Positions 16,641 through 26,171 of a stretch of 64,000 nucleotides of DNA are shown one piece after another. The stretch lies in NCBI RefSeq assembly GCF_900302495.1, contig NZ_OMKW01000002.1:1-64000 (forward strand), written 5' to 3'. The stretch comes from Pontivivens insulae. Its GTDB lineage: Bacteria > Pseudomonadota > Alphaproteobacteria > Rhodobacterales > Rhodobacteraceae. The notes beneath the pieces are model-generated. The model was not told the origin of the DNA and did no database searches. It was given only the letters and a program-made list of their open reading frames with translations. The position numbers and the translations under genes were made by a program. The stretch's first letter is position 1; each line of letters starts with the position of its first letter.

Positions 16641-18748
16641 GCTTTGACACTTGCATCGCAATCGACTGGTCGGCGGCGAGCACGCCCACACCAAAGCGGG
16701 AGAGTGCGAACGCGCTTTGGATGGCGGTGGCCCGGGACGGTGTCGCACTGCGCGGTCAGTACTTTCGCACGCGGTCCGCACTTATGGCGTCGCTCGCCGA
16801 ACTGCTTGCTGCGGAACATGCGGCGGGGCGTCGTGTTCTTGTCGGATTTGACTTCGCCTTTGGCTATCCGGCCGGATTTGCAGTTGGCTTGGGGGTCGAC
16901 TCCGACCCACTGGCATTGTGGACCTACATCGCTGACCGCTTGGAGGATCGTGAGGACAATTCGAACACCCGGTTCGAGTTGGCAGCGCAGCTGAACGGGC
17001 ACTTTGCAGGAGATGGTCCGTTTTGGGGGCATCCAAAAGGACAGAACCATCCGGGATTGCTGCCGACCCGTTCCGCGGTGCCCGAAGGATTGGCCGAACG
17101 GCGGCTGATTGAAGAGCATGTGCCACAGGCCAAGTCTGTTTGGCAGATCGCCTATACCGGGTCAGTCGGGTCGCAGTCCCTGACGGGGATCGCCGCGCTT
17201 GACCGTCTGCGCCGCGCACTGGGTGATAAGGTGCGGGTCTGGCCATTTGAGCCGGTGACCGATGCACGCGTTGTATTTGCAGAGATTTACCCCTCGCTGT
17301 TTCGGGACGATGTGCGTCAACGATTGGCAGCCGAGCCTGAGGGGACCGTGAGGGACCGGATTGAGGTTGAAACATGCGCGGCACAATTCTCTCGCTGGAG
17401 CGTCGAGGGGGTTCTGGACACAGTGCTCGATCAGGACGTTTTGCCTGCGGCCGCTTTGCAGGAAGGATGGATCCTCGGCGTGGACGGGCAGGGCGCGCGG
17501 ATCGAGACGCGCAGCCGCCTGCGCGATGATTGCTTCGCGCTGCCGCCCGGTGTCGACTGGACACCCGTTGATGTGGCGCTCGACCGCCTGCGGGCTGCGG
17601 CGCGTCCCGTTACTGCCGCCCAAACGATTCCGGTGAGTGCTGCTGGCGGTCGGATATTGGCAGGTGAGGTGGTGGCGTTGGTTTCGCACCCTCCACTCCC
17701 CAACTCGGCCGTTGATGGCTATGGCGGTGCGGCGGAGGCTTTGCTGCCGGGAAAGCCGATTGATTTGGTGGACGGACGATCTGCGGCGGGCGCACCTTAT
17801 ACTGGTTGCGTGCCCAAGGGGCGTGCTTTGCGTATCCTGACCGGGGCCGCAATCCCAGACGGTGTGGATACGGTCATTTTGCAAGAGGACGTCCAGCGCG
17901 AAGGTCAGACCATCCGGCTTGAGGGGCATCCGCGCCCAGGCGCCAATATCCGCAAAGCTGGAGAGGACGTGGCGGCGGGGGCACCGGTTCTGCCAGCGGG
18001 ACGTCGTCTGACTGTCGCCGATCTGGCGCTGCTATCTGCGACCGGTCACGCGAGCGTTGCGGTGCGCGCTAAACTGCGCGTGGCGGTGCTGTCGACGGGT
18101 GATGAGATCACGGACGGCCCGCTTGGACATGGTCAGATGCGGGACGCTAACAGGCCCATGTTGCTCGACATGGTGCGGCGCTGGGGGATGGAGCCGGTCG
18201 ACCTTGGCATCGCGCCTGATGACCGTGCCGCGGTGCGCGCGGCGCTGGATGCGGGCGCGGCTGGTGCCGATGCAATCCTGTCGACGGGCGGCGCCTCGGC
18301 TGGGGATGAGGACCACATGTCGGCCCTGTTGGGAGAGGCGGGGGCGTTGCATACGTGGCGCATCGCCATCAAACCGGGTCGTCCCCTTGCGCTGGCACAG
18401 TGGCGCGACGTGCCGGTCTTTGGATTGCCCGGGAATCCGGTCGCGGCATTTACCTGTGCGGCCCTTTTCGCCCGCCCGACGCTGCAGGTGATGGCAGGCG
18501 CTGCTTGGCCCGATCTGCCGGTCCAATCCCACCCTGCGGCGTTCACCAAACGCAAGAAGCCCGGACGGCGCGAGGTGTTGCGCGCCCGCCTGCGCAACGG
18601 CGCGGTGGAGGTCTACGCCTCGGAAGGGTCCGGCCGCATTGCCGGGCTCAGCTGGGCCGAAGGGTTTTGCCTTTTGCCCGACGTCGCGCAAGACATCGCA
18701 CCGGGCACGATGGTGGAGTATGTGCCGTTCAGCGCCTTGGGGCTGTAG
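16637..18748 (+). CDS. Fusion of an unknown N-terminal domain to MoeA
   Basis: 703 residues, about 300 longer than MoeA. From about residue 305 it is a full MoeA (molybdopterin molybdenumtransferase), with PPLPNSAVDGYG, LRILTGAAIPDGVDTVI, LSTGDEI near 485, STGGASAGDEDH near 548 and GLPGNPVAAF near 595. It inserts molybdate into the cofactor. Residues 1-300 are a separate domain beginning CIAIDWSAAS with a later GFDFAFGYPAG. Acidic residues in beta-strand settings suggest an RNase H-like (DUF429-like) fold, but this is uncertain. The gene is ATGA-coupled to mobB. Confidence 0.85.
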   Translation: MSFDTCIAIDWSAASTPTPKRESANALWMAVARDGVALRGQYFRTRSALMASLAELLAAEHAAGRRVLVGFDFAFGYPAGFAVGLGVDSDPLALWTYIADRLEDREDNSNTRFELAAQLNGHFAGDGPFWGHPKGQNHPGLLPTRSAVPEGLAERRLIEEHVPQAKSVWQIAYTGSVGSQSLTGIAALDRLRRALGDKVRVWPFEPVTDARVVFAEIYPSLFRDDVRQRLAAEPEGTVRDRIEVETCAAQFSRWSVEGVLDTVLDQDVLPAAALQEGWILGVDGQGARIETRSRLRDDCFALPPGVDWTPVDVALDRLRAAARPVTAAQTIPVSAAGGRILAGEVVALVSHPPLPNSAVDGYGGAAEALLPGKPIDLVDGRSAAGAPYTGCVPKGRALRILTGAAIPDGVDTVILQEDVQREGQTIRLEGHPRPGANIRKAGEDVAAGAPVLPAGRRLTVADLALLSATGHASVAVRAKLRVAVLSTGDEITDGPLGHGQMRDANRPMLLDMVRRWGMEPVDLGIAPDDRAAVRAALDAGAAGADAILSTGGASAGDEDHMSALLGEAGALHTWRIAIKPGRPLALAQWRDVPVFGLPGNPVAAFTCAALFARPTLQVMAGAAWPDLPVQSHPAAFTKRKKPGRREVLRARLRNGAVEVYASEGSGRIAGLSWAEGFCLLPDVAQDIAPGTMVEYVPFSALGL

Positions 18749-18820
18749 CGACACAATCGATCGTATGGGCAGTCGCATTTTGTCGTGGTAGGAGGCGTTT
18801 CAACGGATCGGAGCCGAACC

Positions 18821-19984
18821 ATGCCGCGCCCTGCCGCCCTCAGCCAAGCTGGAATTCTGACTGCTGCGACCTACGCGGCCCTGTTTGCTGCACTCGGCGC
18901 GCACTTGCCGTTCTGGCCGCTTTGGTTGGAAAAATGGGGGCTCACAGCGACGGAGATTGGTACGTTCACCGCCGCCGGAATGATCGTGCGGGTGTTGGCA
19001 GGGCTTGGCGTGCCTGCGCTTGCCGACAAGCTGGGGCAGCGGCGACTGGTCCTTGCCGGGGTTGCAGGGTTTGGCGTGGTTGCTTTTGCCGTGCATGGCC
19101 TTCTGGCCGACCGCGCCGTCCTTTTGATCGCCACCCTTGGGACCGGAGTTGTCTTTGCGGGCCTTATTCCGATTGCAGATGCGCTGGGCACGGCTGCGGC
19201 GCGGGAGGGGGGCTTTGCCTACGCGCAGGTTCGGTCGATGGGGTCACTCGCCTTCGTTTTAACCAATCTGGCCTGCGGCTGGTTGATCGGGCAGATGGGG
19301 GTTGTTGTTGCGCAGTGGTGGATCGTCATCTGCCTGGCGCTGACAGTCTGGCTCGCCATTGTCCATCCGGGGGGCGGAAAGGTGCGGGATGCCGAACCGG
19401 CCCGATTGGCGGATGTCGGGCGCATGCTGATCCGACGGGAGTTCATGGCCTTCATCGGTGCGATTGGCCTCGCGCAATCGAGCCATGCGGTGCTTTACGC
19501 CTACGGCTCGCTGCATTGGGCGGCGCTTGGCGTCAGTGAAGAGGTTATCGGCGGTCTCTGGGCCTTTGCTGTAGCGGTCGAGGTCGTGTTGATGCTGGTC
19601 TTTGGGGCCGCGCTGATCCGCATTCTGGGTCCGGTTGGAGCCATCGCGCTGAGCGCGGTTGCGGGGATCGTCCGATGGGGGGCCATGGCGTTTGACCCTT
19701 CGGGCGCGTCACTGTGGTTACTCCAGGCCCTGCATGCCTTCACCTTTGCCGCAGGGCATCTGGGGGGGATCGCGTTCATCGCGGCTGCTGTGCCGGAGCG
19801 ATTGGCAGCCTCTGCGCAAGGTATGTTCAGCTCGGCCATCGGCGGCATTCTGGTGGCGCTGGCCATGGCGGGGGCGGCGGTGGTCTATCCCGTTGCGGGA
19901 GGGGGGACCTATTGGATCGCCTTTGCCATGTCTTGTGGCGGGCTGATCCTAGCGGGGGTGTTGCATAAGGTGTGGCGGCGCTAG
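18821..19984 (+). CDS. MFS transporter, HcaT/nucleoside-symporter-like
   Basis: 387 residues with about twelve hydrophobic helices. The N-terminus, including LGAHLPFWPLWLEKWGLT, resembles the MFS_1_like group that includes HcaT-type phenylpropionate carriers. ADKLGQRR between helices 2 and 3 is the usual MFS loop motif. It is an inner-membrane secondary carrier of unknown substrate. I start it at the ATG at 18821, which follows CGGAG; an upstream GTG is less likely. It lies 72 bases after the moeA fusion gene and may be transcribed with it. Confidence 0.85.
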   Translation: MPRPAALSQAGILTAATYAALFAALGAHLPFWPLWLEKWGLTATEIGTFTAAGMIVRVLAGLGVPALADKLGQRRLVLAGVAGFGVVAFAVHGLLADRAVLLIATLGTGVVFAGLIPIADALGTAAAREGGFAYAQVRSMGSLAFVLTNLACGWLIGQMGVVVAQWWIVICLALTVWLAIVHPGGGKVRDAEPARLADVGRMLIRREFMAFIGAIGLAQSSHAVLYAYGSLHWAALGVSEEVIGGLWAFAVAVEVVLMLVFGAALIRILGPVGAIALSAVAGIVRWGAMAFDPSGASLWLLQALHAFTFAAGHLGGIAFIAAAVPERLAASAQGMFSSAIGGILVALAMAGAAVVYPVAGGGTYWIAFAMSCGGLILAGVLHKVWRR

Positions 19985-20030
19985 GGCGGGCTTTCAGCGA
20001 TCCGGAAAGACCTCTGGGCGGAGGCGGTCC

Positions 20031-21002
20031 CTACTCAAATGTGCCGGTGACGGCCGCGATCAGCATGAAGGCTCGACCCGAACGGCTGTCGATGGCGCGC
20101 TCAACCTCTCCATCCGTCATGTCATCGGCCCGGTCACGCAACATCAGATCAAACCGACGCATGAAGTGCAGCGCCGCATCGCGCATCACCTCGTCCTGGC
20201 GCATGCGGGCGCGGGTGAGGGCGAGGGCGGATGTGTCTGTCATGCCCGCCAGTGCTGCCATCTCCTCCCCACGTTCGCCATGGGCAAAGCGGCGCCACAG
20301 GGCGACGTCGGTGGGCGAAGGCTCAATATCGTCCGTGTAGATCCCATCCTGCGCCAACAGGTTCAGAACGTCCTCAGCGGCCCGCAGCAACTGCGCGACC
20401 GGGCGATCCGCCATGGCGCGACGCATGGCGCGAAAACCGGCGGTGTCGTCCGCATCGGCTGGAAAGTTGAGGGCGCGCAGGATGTCGGGCATGCCGGGAG
20501 CGGCCGCACTCTCGTCCGCGGCGGGCGCCTCTAGGGGCAGGGTCGGTTGGCCGGGCACGCCGCTGGCGGCTGGTTTGACCGTCGGGCGCGGAGTTGTTGC
20601 GCGCGCCGTGTTCTGGGCGACCTCTTGCAGCGTTGTGCGATCAGCCTCCCGCCCTTCCAGAAGGGCCTTGAGTGCCCGGTCCGTCAGGTTCTGCCGCTCG
20701 ATCAGCTTGTTGAGCGTCTCCTGGAAAGCCGGACTGGCGCTATCGGCAGTCACTTTCGGCGCGCCAGACTTGCGCTCCTGCATTTCATCGAGGAGGTCCA
20801 CCAGATCAGCACTGTCCTCGCGGAAAGTCTCGATGTCCTGCGCCAGTTTGCCGAGCATGGCGATCAGCAGAACGGGGACAAGGATCGCGACAAGGGTGAC
20901 AAGCAGGCTTAGACCTTCGCTACGCGCCACGAGGATGGCAAGCACAGTCCAAGCCAGCGCGGCCAGCAGCGCCAGACCCCATCTTCCCTTCAGGCGTGCC
21001 AT
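20031..21002 (-). CDS. Membrane-anchored coiled-coil protein, unknown function
   Basis: 323 residues. Two adjacent hydrophobic helices at about 8-25 and 31-50 are followed by a charged, probably coiled-coil stretch (about 52-130), an Ala/Pro-rich linker, and an acidic helical domain (about 175-323) that ends GRAFMLIAAVTGTFE. I do not recognise a named family. It is probably an inner-membrane protein with a large cytoplasmic part. It starts 11 bases after the greA stop, so it is likely co-transcribed with greA. Confidence 0.7.
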   Translation of the reverse strand: MARLKGRWGLALLAALAWTVLAILVARSEGLSLLVTLVAILVPVLLIAMLGKLAQDIETFREDSADLVDLLDEMQERKSGAPKVTADSASPAFQETLNKLIERQNLTDRALKALLEGREADRTTLQEVAQNTARATTPRPTVKPAASGVPGQPTLPLEAPAADESAAAPGMPDILRALNFPADADDTAGFRAMRRAMADRPVAQLLRAAEDVLNLLAQDGIYTDDIEPSPTDVALWRRFAHGERGEEMAALAGMTDTSALALTRARMRQDEVMRDAALHFMRRFDLMLRDRADDMTDGEVERAIDSRSGRAFMLIAAVTGTFE

Positions 21003-21013
21003 GGGCAGGCCCC

Positions 21014-21484
21014 CTATTTGAACTCGACCGAGACCACTTCGTAGCTTTTCGTGCCGCCGGGGGTTTTCACCTCGACGCTGTCGCCCTCTTCCTTGCCGAT
21101 CAGGGCACGGGCGATGGGCGATTTCAGGTTCAGGCGGCCCTCTTCGATATTGGCCTCCTGTTCACCCACAATTTGATAGACCTTTTCCTCGTCAGTGTCC
21201 TCGTCAGCAATGGTGACGGTGGCACCGAACTTGATCGAGCCTGACATGCCCGCGGTCTTGATGACCTGCGCGCGGGAAATGACGCCCTCAAGCTCTTTGA
21301 TGCGGCCTTCGATAAAGGACTGTTTTTCGCGGGCAGCGTGATATTCCGCGTTTTCGGACAGATCGCCATGCTCTCGCGCCTCGGCAATCGCCGTGATGAC
21401 GGCGGGACGCTCCACGAGTTTCAGATTTTTCAGTTCCGCGTCGAGCCGCTTGAAGCCGGCTTCGGTCAGAGGCACCTTTTCCAC
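21014..21484 (-). CDS. greA: Transcription elongation factor GreA
   Basis: 156 residues. The N-terminal coiled coil holds [21 protein letters not shown], whose acidic tip residues (D, E) rescue stalled RNA polymerase. The C-terminal FKBP-like domain contains [19 protein letters not shown] chose a GTG start at 21484 because GGGGGAGAG sits five bases upstream and the protein then begins MEKVPLT as expected. A short leader with its own intrinsic terminator lies just upstream (see 21523-21551). Confidence 0.96.
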   Translation of the reverse strand: MEKVPLTEAGFKRLDAELKNLKLVERPAVITAIAEAREHGDLSENAEYHAAREKQSFIEGRIKELEGVISRAQVIKTAGMSGSIKFGATVTIADEDTDEEKVYQIVGEQEANIEEGRLNLKSPIARALIGKEEGDSVEVKTPGGTKSYEVVSVEFK

Positions 21485-21522
21485 AGTCTCTCCCCCGCTT
21501 TTTGATCTGGGCAACAGTTACG

Positions 21523-21551
21523 AAAAAAGGCCGCGCTGCGTTCGCACGGCC
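21523..21551 (-). terminator. Intrinsic terminator in the greA leader
   Basis: On the minus strand a 7-base stem (GGCCGTG / CGCGGCC, one G-U pair) with a 9-base loop is followed by six T (the A-run 21523-21528 on the plus strand). It lies 39 bases before the greA start. The only gene upstream is the divergent ETF-QO gene, so any RNA ending here must be short. Confidence 0.65.
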
Positions 21552-21767
21552 CCGTTTGTTATGACGATATGGAGCAGTTGTGCCGGTTGCAAGGGTACGC
21601 GGGCAAACGGCGCTCATCTGAAACAGACTTTCTGCATTTCATCTTACGTTTGGTCATTTCCGCCGCGTCGCGTCGCTTTGGACGATTGAAAACATTGCGC
21701 AGGGCCAATACCAATTCATGCAAATGTTGCACATGCTCAGTCGAGCAGCACGGAAAACCGGGAGTGG

Positions 21768-23426
21768 ATGATGATGGACGCTGTTGAACGCGAATCGATG
21801 GAATATGATGTCGTGATCGTTGGGGCAGGGCCTGCTGGTCTGTCTGCGGCGATCCGCCTGAAGCAATTGAATGCCGATCTGTCGGTCGTTGTACTGGAGA
21901 AAGGCTCTGAAGTTGGGGCGCACATCCTGTCCGGTGCTGTGCTGGATCCTTCCGGCCTGGACGCGCTGATCCCAGACTGGAAAGAGCGTGGCGCGCCCGT
22001 CAAAACCGAGGTGAAAGAAGACAACTTCCTCGTCCTTGGTCCGCAGGGCAAGTTGCGCATCCCGAACTGGCCGATGCCGCCGCTCCTCAACAATCACGGT
22101 AACTACATCGTCTCCATGGGCAATGTCTGCCGCTGGCTGGCTGAGCAGGCTGAGGCGATGGAGGTCGAGATATTCCCCGGCATGGCATGTTCTGAGCTGG
22201 TCTATGGCGAGAATGGCGAAGTCAAAGGTGTCGTCGCTGGTGAGTTCGGTATCGAGAAGGACGGCACCAAGGGTGCAGGCTATGAGCCGGGCATGGAGCT
22301 GCACGGCAAATATGTGTTCCTTGCCGAAGGTGTGCGTGGCTCGCTGAGCAAGATCGCGATTGCGCGCTATGGCCTCGATGCCGACAGCGATGTGCAGAAA
22401 TACGGTATCGGCATCAAGGAAGTCTGGGACATCAAGCCCGAAAACCACAACGAAGGCTCTGTCACCCATACGATGGGTTGGCCGCTGGGCGGAAATGCCG
22501 GTGGTGGTTCGTTCCTCTATCACGCGGAAAACAATCAGGTCTTCGTCGGTTTCGTGACGCACCTTAACTATAAGAATCCCTATCTGAGCCCCTATCAGGA
22601 GTTCCAGCGCTTCAAGCATCACCCCGACATCGCCCCGATCTTCGAAGGTGGCAAGCGGGTGGCTTACGGCGCGCGTGCGATTACCGAGGGTGGCTTCCAG
22701 TCGATCCCCAAGACGACCTTCCCGGGCGGTGCGCTGCTCGGCTGCTCTGCCGGTCTCGTCAATGTGCCGCGCATCAAGGGCAACCACAACGCGATGCTGT
22801 CAGGCAAGGCCGCGGCGGAAGCTGCTTATGAAGCGATTGAGGCAGGCCGGTCCGGTGATGAGCTGCCCGACTACGACAAGGAGCTGCGCGACGGCCCCGT
22901 GGGCGCGGACCTCAAAAAGGTGCGCAACGTCAAGCCGCTCTGGTCCAAATACGGCCTTGTCGCGTCGTTGGTGTTGGGCGGTATCGACATGTGGGCCGCG
23001 TCCATCCTTGGCCGTCCCATCCTGGGCACGATCAAGCATGGCAAGACCGATGCAGAAAGCACGGAGCCCGCGCGTCGCCACAAGGAAATCAAGTACCCCA
23101 AGGCCGATGGCAAGCTTAGCTTTGACCGCCTGACTAACGTGTCATTTTCCGGCACGAACCATGGTGAGGATCAGCCGACGCACCTGAAGCTGAAGGACAC
23201 CGACGTTCCGACCCACATCAACTTGCCGAAATATGCGGGCCCATCGCAGCGCTACTGCCCGGCGGGTGTCTACGAATTTGTCGAAGGGGATGACGGCGCC
23301 CAGCGGTTCCAGATCAACGGTCAGAACTGTGTTCACTGCAAGACCTGTGACATCAAGGACCCCAGCCAGAACATCACCTGGTGTGTGCCGCAGGGCGGTG
23401 ACGGACCAAACTACCCGAATATGTGA
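21768..23426 (+). CDS. Electron transfer flavoprotein-ubiquinone oxidoreductase
   Basis: 552 residues. The N-terminal FAD site is DVVIVGAGPAGLSAAIRL. A GCSAGLVNVPRIKGNHNAM stretch lies mid-protein. The C-terminal 4Fe-4S domain has four cysteines in RYCPAGVYEF and NGQNCVHCKTCDIKDPSQN. It passes electrons from ETF, fed by acyl-CoA and dimethylglycine-type dehydrogenases, to ubiquinone at the membrane. Three ATG codons in a row begin at 21768; the GGAG at 21761 fits the second or third best. It is divergent from greA and ends at a terminator. Confidence 0.96.
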   Translation: MMMDAVERESMEYDVVIVGAGPAGLSAAIRLKQLNADLSVVVLEKGSEVGAHILSGAVLDPSGLDALIPDWKERGAPVKTEVKEDNFLVLGPQGKLRIPNWPMPPLLNNHGNYIVSMGNVCRWLAEQAEAMEVEIFPGMACSELVYGENGEVKGVVAGEFGIEKDGTKGAGYEPGMELHGKYVFLAEGVRGSLSKIAIARYGLDADSDVQKYGIGIKEVWDIKPENHNEGSVTHTMGWPLGGNAGGGSFLYHAENNQVFVGFVTHLNYKNPYLSPYQEFQRFKHHPDIAPIFEGGKRVAYGARAITEGGFQSIPKTTFPGGALLGCSAGLVNVPRIKGNHNAMLSGKAAAEAAYEAIEAGRSGDELPDYDKELRDGPVGADLKKVRNVKPLWSKYGLVASLVLGGIDMWAASILGRPILGTIKHGKTDAESTEPARRHKEIKYPKADGKLSFDRLTNVSFSGTNHGEDQPTHLKLKDTDVPTHINLPKYAGPSQRYCPAGVYEFVEGDDGAQRFQINGQNCVHCKTCDIKDPSQNITWCVPQGGDGPNYPNM

Positions 23427-23435
23427 TCCCGCAAG

Positions 23436-23466
23436 AGAGCCCGCCGCATCCGCGCCGGGCTCTTTT
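23436..23466 (+). terminator. Intrinsic terminator after the ETF-QO gene
   Basis: An 8-base stem AGAGCCCG / CGGGCTCT with a 12-base loop, running into TTTT, starts 10 bases after the stop codon. Confidence 0.8.
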
Positions 23467-23628
23467 CATATCGAAAGGCAACAACTGGACCGAATGTGAT
23501 CACCGGACGCTTTGCCACATCGGCAAATTGCGGGCTTTGCCGTTGCGTTACTGTCGCCTGCGGCCTAGCCTTTTCGCGGCTGGTCAGCACCACCTGATCA
23601 ATTGAAAGTTGTTACAGAGGACAAGCGT

Positions 23629-25344
23629 TTGCGTATCACCCGGTCCCTACTGCTCGCTGTTGGAATGGCAGTTTGCCTATCGCCCGTTGCCGAGGCCCGT
23701 TCCCTTTCCGGTTCCTACCTTGCCGCGCAACAGGCGCAGGCCCGCTCCGATCATGCGGAGGCCGCCTATTACTACACGCAGGCGCTGGGATTTGATCCGG
23801 CGAACGGGCTGATCCTGCGGCATGCGATGCAGGCCCATGTTGCCGCTGGTGATGTAGCGGTCGCGGCTGCAATTGCGGATCGCCTGTTGGCGCTGAACAC
23901 CGGAAATCAGTTCGCGACGCTCGTCGCCATGGTGGATGATCTGACGAAGGATCAGGCGGCACAGGCGCTCGCCCGGCTCGATATGGGCGCCGAGGGGATG
24001 ACGCCGTTGCTCAGCGACCTGTTGCGGGCGTGGGTAGAGCTTGAACTGGGCGCGGATGATCAAGCGTTTGAGACCTTTGCCTCCATCGGTGGATCGCAGA
24101 CGCTGGAAATGTTTGGTCGATATCATGAGGCGCTGGCACTCGCATTGCGCGGGGACTATGCGGCGGCGTCTGACCTTCTGGAAAATTCCGAGACTGGCGC
24201 GATCCGACTGAACCGCCGATCCACGCTGACACGGGTGCAACTGCTTTCAATCACCGGCCAACAGGATGCTGCGCTTGAACTGGTGGAACAGGTGCTGTCC
24301 ACTGGGTTTGGCGACCGGCAGTTTGAGACAATCCAGCGGCGCTTGCAGGCGGGTGAGCAGCTTGACTTCACAATCATTTCGTCCGCTCAAGAGGGTATTG
24401 CTGAGGTGTTCTTTGATCTCGCCTCGGTCCTCAATGAGGATACGGGCGATGTCGCGCTGATCTATTCCCGTCTGTCCAATCATCTCGATCCCGATATGGC
24501 GGAGGGACTTCTGCTGACCGGTGATCTGTTGTCGCGTCAGGATCAGCACGGGCTGGCATCAGAGGTGTTTGATGCGGTCGGTGCGACCGCACCTCAATTT
24601 GTCGAGGCCGAAATCGGGCGCGCGGATGCGCTTGACGCGGCCGGCAATGAGGAAGAGGCCATCGGCGTGTTGTCCGGTTTGACCCGCTCGCATCCCGAAA
24701 TGCTGCGTCCGCACTACCTGTTGGGGCGTGCCCTCAGGCGAGCGGAACGGCCTGAAGAAGCGATTGCTACACTTGATCAGGCCGTGGCGTTGATTGATGC
24801 GCCAGAGCAGCGTCATTGGCTCGTATGGTATCAGCGGGGCATCTCGTACGACCATTCAGACAACTGGCCTGCGGCGGAGGAAGATCTGCGCGCGGCCCTC
24901 GCCCTCGATCCCGAGAACGCACTGATCCTGAACTATCTGGGCTATTCGCTGGTTGAGCGTGGTGGCGATTTGGACGAGGCACTGGAGATGATTGAGCGCG
25001 CGGTCGAGGCGCGGCCCTTTGACGGCTATATCACAGACTCACTCGCCTGGGTCTTGTACCGGATGGGCCGCTTCGAGGAAGCCGTGGAGCCGATGGAGCG
25101 TGCGCTTGAACTCGCGCCTGTTGACCCGACGCTCAACGACCATCTGGGTGATATCTATTGGACGGTGGGCCGCTACCGCGAGGCGGAATTTCAGTGGCAC
25201 CGCGCCCTCTCCTTCGAGCCCGAGGACGATGTGGCGGAGCGGATTCGTCTGAAGCTCGACATTGGCCTTGATGAAGTCCTTGCCCTCGAAGCGGAGCAGG
25301 ACGCTGAACCCGCCGAGCAGTCCGAGGCATCTGTCACGGAATGA
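23629..25344 (+). CDS. Secreted or periplasmic TPR-repeat protein
   Basis: 571 residues. A signal peptide at the start (RITRSLLLAVGMAVCLSPVAEA) is followed by many tetratricopeptide repeats, clearest at residues 35-75 and 370-520 (for example EAYYYTQALGFDP-like units and LNYLGYSLVERG). Such proteins are scaffolds, often for envelope complexes; the partner is unknown. I prefer the TTG start at 23629 because AGAGGA lies seven bases before it; a TTG at 23602 is also open. The stop overlaps the ispE start by ATGA. Confidence 0.8.
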   Translation: MRITRSLLLAVGMAVCLSPVAEARSLSGSYLAAQQAQARSDHAEAAYYYTQALGFDPANGLILRHAMQAHVAAGDVAVAAAIADRLLALNTGNQFATLVAMVDDLTKDQAAQALARLDMGAEGMTPLLSDLLRAWVELELGADDQAFETFASIGGSQTLEMFGRYHEALALALRGDYAAASDLLENSETGAIRLNRRSTLTRVQLLSITGQQDAALELVEQVLSTGFGDRQFETIQRRLQAGEQLDFTIISSAQEGIAEVFFDLASVLNEDTGDVALIYSRLSNHLDPDMAEGLLLTGDLLSRQDQHGLASEVFDAVGATAPQFVEAEIGRADALDAAGNEEEAIGVLSGLTRSHPEMLRPHYLLGRALRRAERPEEAIATLDQAVALIDAPEQRHWLVWYQRGISYDHSDNWPAAEEDLRAALALDPENALILNYLGYSLVERGGDLDEALEMIERAVEARPFDGYITDSLAWVLYRMGRFEEAVEPMERALELAPVDPTLNDHLGDIYWTVGRYREAEFQWHRALSFEPEDDVAERIRLKLDIGLDEVLALEAEQDAEPAEQSEASVTE

Positions 25345-26171
25345 AGCCGATCAGCGAGCTTGCGCGCGCGAAGGTCAACCTGTCGCTGCACGTCACCGGG
25401 CGGCGTCCGGACGGGTACCATATGCTCGACAGTCTGGTCGTGTTTGCGGAGATCGGGGATCGGATTGAGGTTGAGCCATCCTCAACACTGTCGCTGACGC
25501 TCGATGGCCCTTTTGCCCTGGGCCTGGCAGCGGATGAGGACAACCTCGTCCTGCGCACGGCGCGTAAGTTGCGGGCAGGCGGTACGGCCGCGATTCATTT
25601 ACAAAAGAACCTGCCCGTTGCCTCTGGCATCGGAGGCGGGTCCGCGGATGCGGCGGGGGCCTTGCGCGCGCTGGCCCGCCACTGGGACGTGCCGCTCCCC
25701 GAGGCGGATGGTGTCGCCGCTCTTGGGGCGGATGTACCTGTGTGCATGATGTCCCGCACGCGTCGGATGCGAGGGATCGGGGATCGACTGGAGGCCGTTC
25801 CGACACTACCGCCTGCATGGTTGGTTTTGGTAAATCCCGGTGTCGCGGTCTCAACACCACAGATCTTCAAGTCGCTGGAATCCGTTCATAATCCCGCTAT
25901 GAACCTGCCGGACCGATTTGGTGGCTTTGGGGGATTCATTGACTGGCTACAGGCCCAACGCAACGATATGCAGGCGGCGGCGATCAGGCAAGCGCCTGTT
26001 ATTGAAGACGTTCTATGGGCGCTTTCATCTGCGCCATTGGCGCGGATGTCGGGTTCAGGTGCGACTTGCTTTGCGCTCGTGCCCGATCAGCAAGCGGCCT
26101 TGGGGCTCGCTGACCTCGTGCGCGAGAGCCACCCAACCTGGTGGGTGGCTGCCGCACCGATACGCGATTAG
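25341..26171 (+). CDS. ispE: 4-diphosphocytidyl-2-C-methyl-D-erythritol kinase
   Basis: 276 residues, GHMP kinase family. It starts ELARAKVNLSLHVTGRRPDGYH, the IspE substrate-binding motif, and has the ATP-binding LPVASGIGGGSADAAGAL near residue 90 and a late MSGSGATCFAL. It phosphorylates CDP-methylerythritol in the MEP isoprenoid pathway. It is ATGA-coupled to the TPR gene and overlaps by 4 bases the convergent polyprenyl synthase, another isoprenoid enzyme. Confidence 0.96.
   Translation: MKPISELARAKVNLSLHVTGRRPDGYHMLDSLVVFAEIGDRIEVEPSSTLSLTLDGPFALGLAADEDNLVLRTARKLRAGGTAAIHLQKNLPVASGIGGGSADAAGALRALARHWDVPLPEADGVAALGADVPVCMMSRTRRMRGIGDRLEAVPTLPPAWLVLVNPGVAVSTPQIFKSLESVHNPAMNLPDRFGGFGGFIDWLQAQRNDMQAAAIRQAPVIEDVLWALSSAPLARMSGSGATCFALVPDQQAALGLADLVRESHPTWWVAAAPIRD

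Noticed and set aside
21558-21656. A 32-codon minus-strand frame in the greA leader
   Set aside because: No ribosome site or recognisable sequence; a leader RNA explains the terminator without it.
23590-23615. An FNR/FnrL-like box (TGATCAATTGA) before the TPR gene
   Set aside because: The half-sites do not have the TTGAT-N4-ATCAA spacing.
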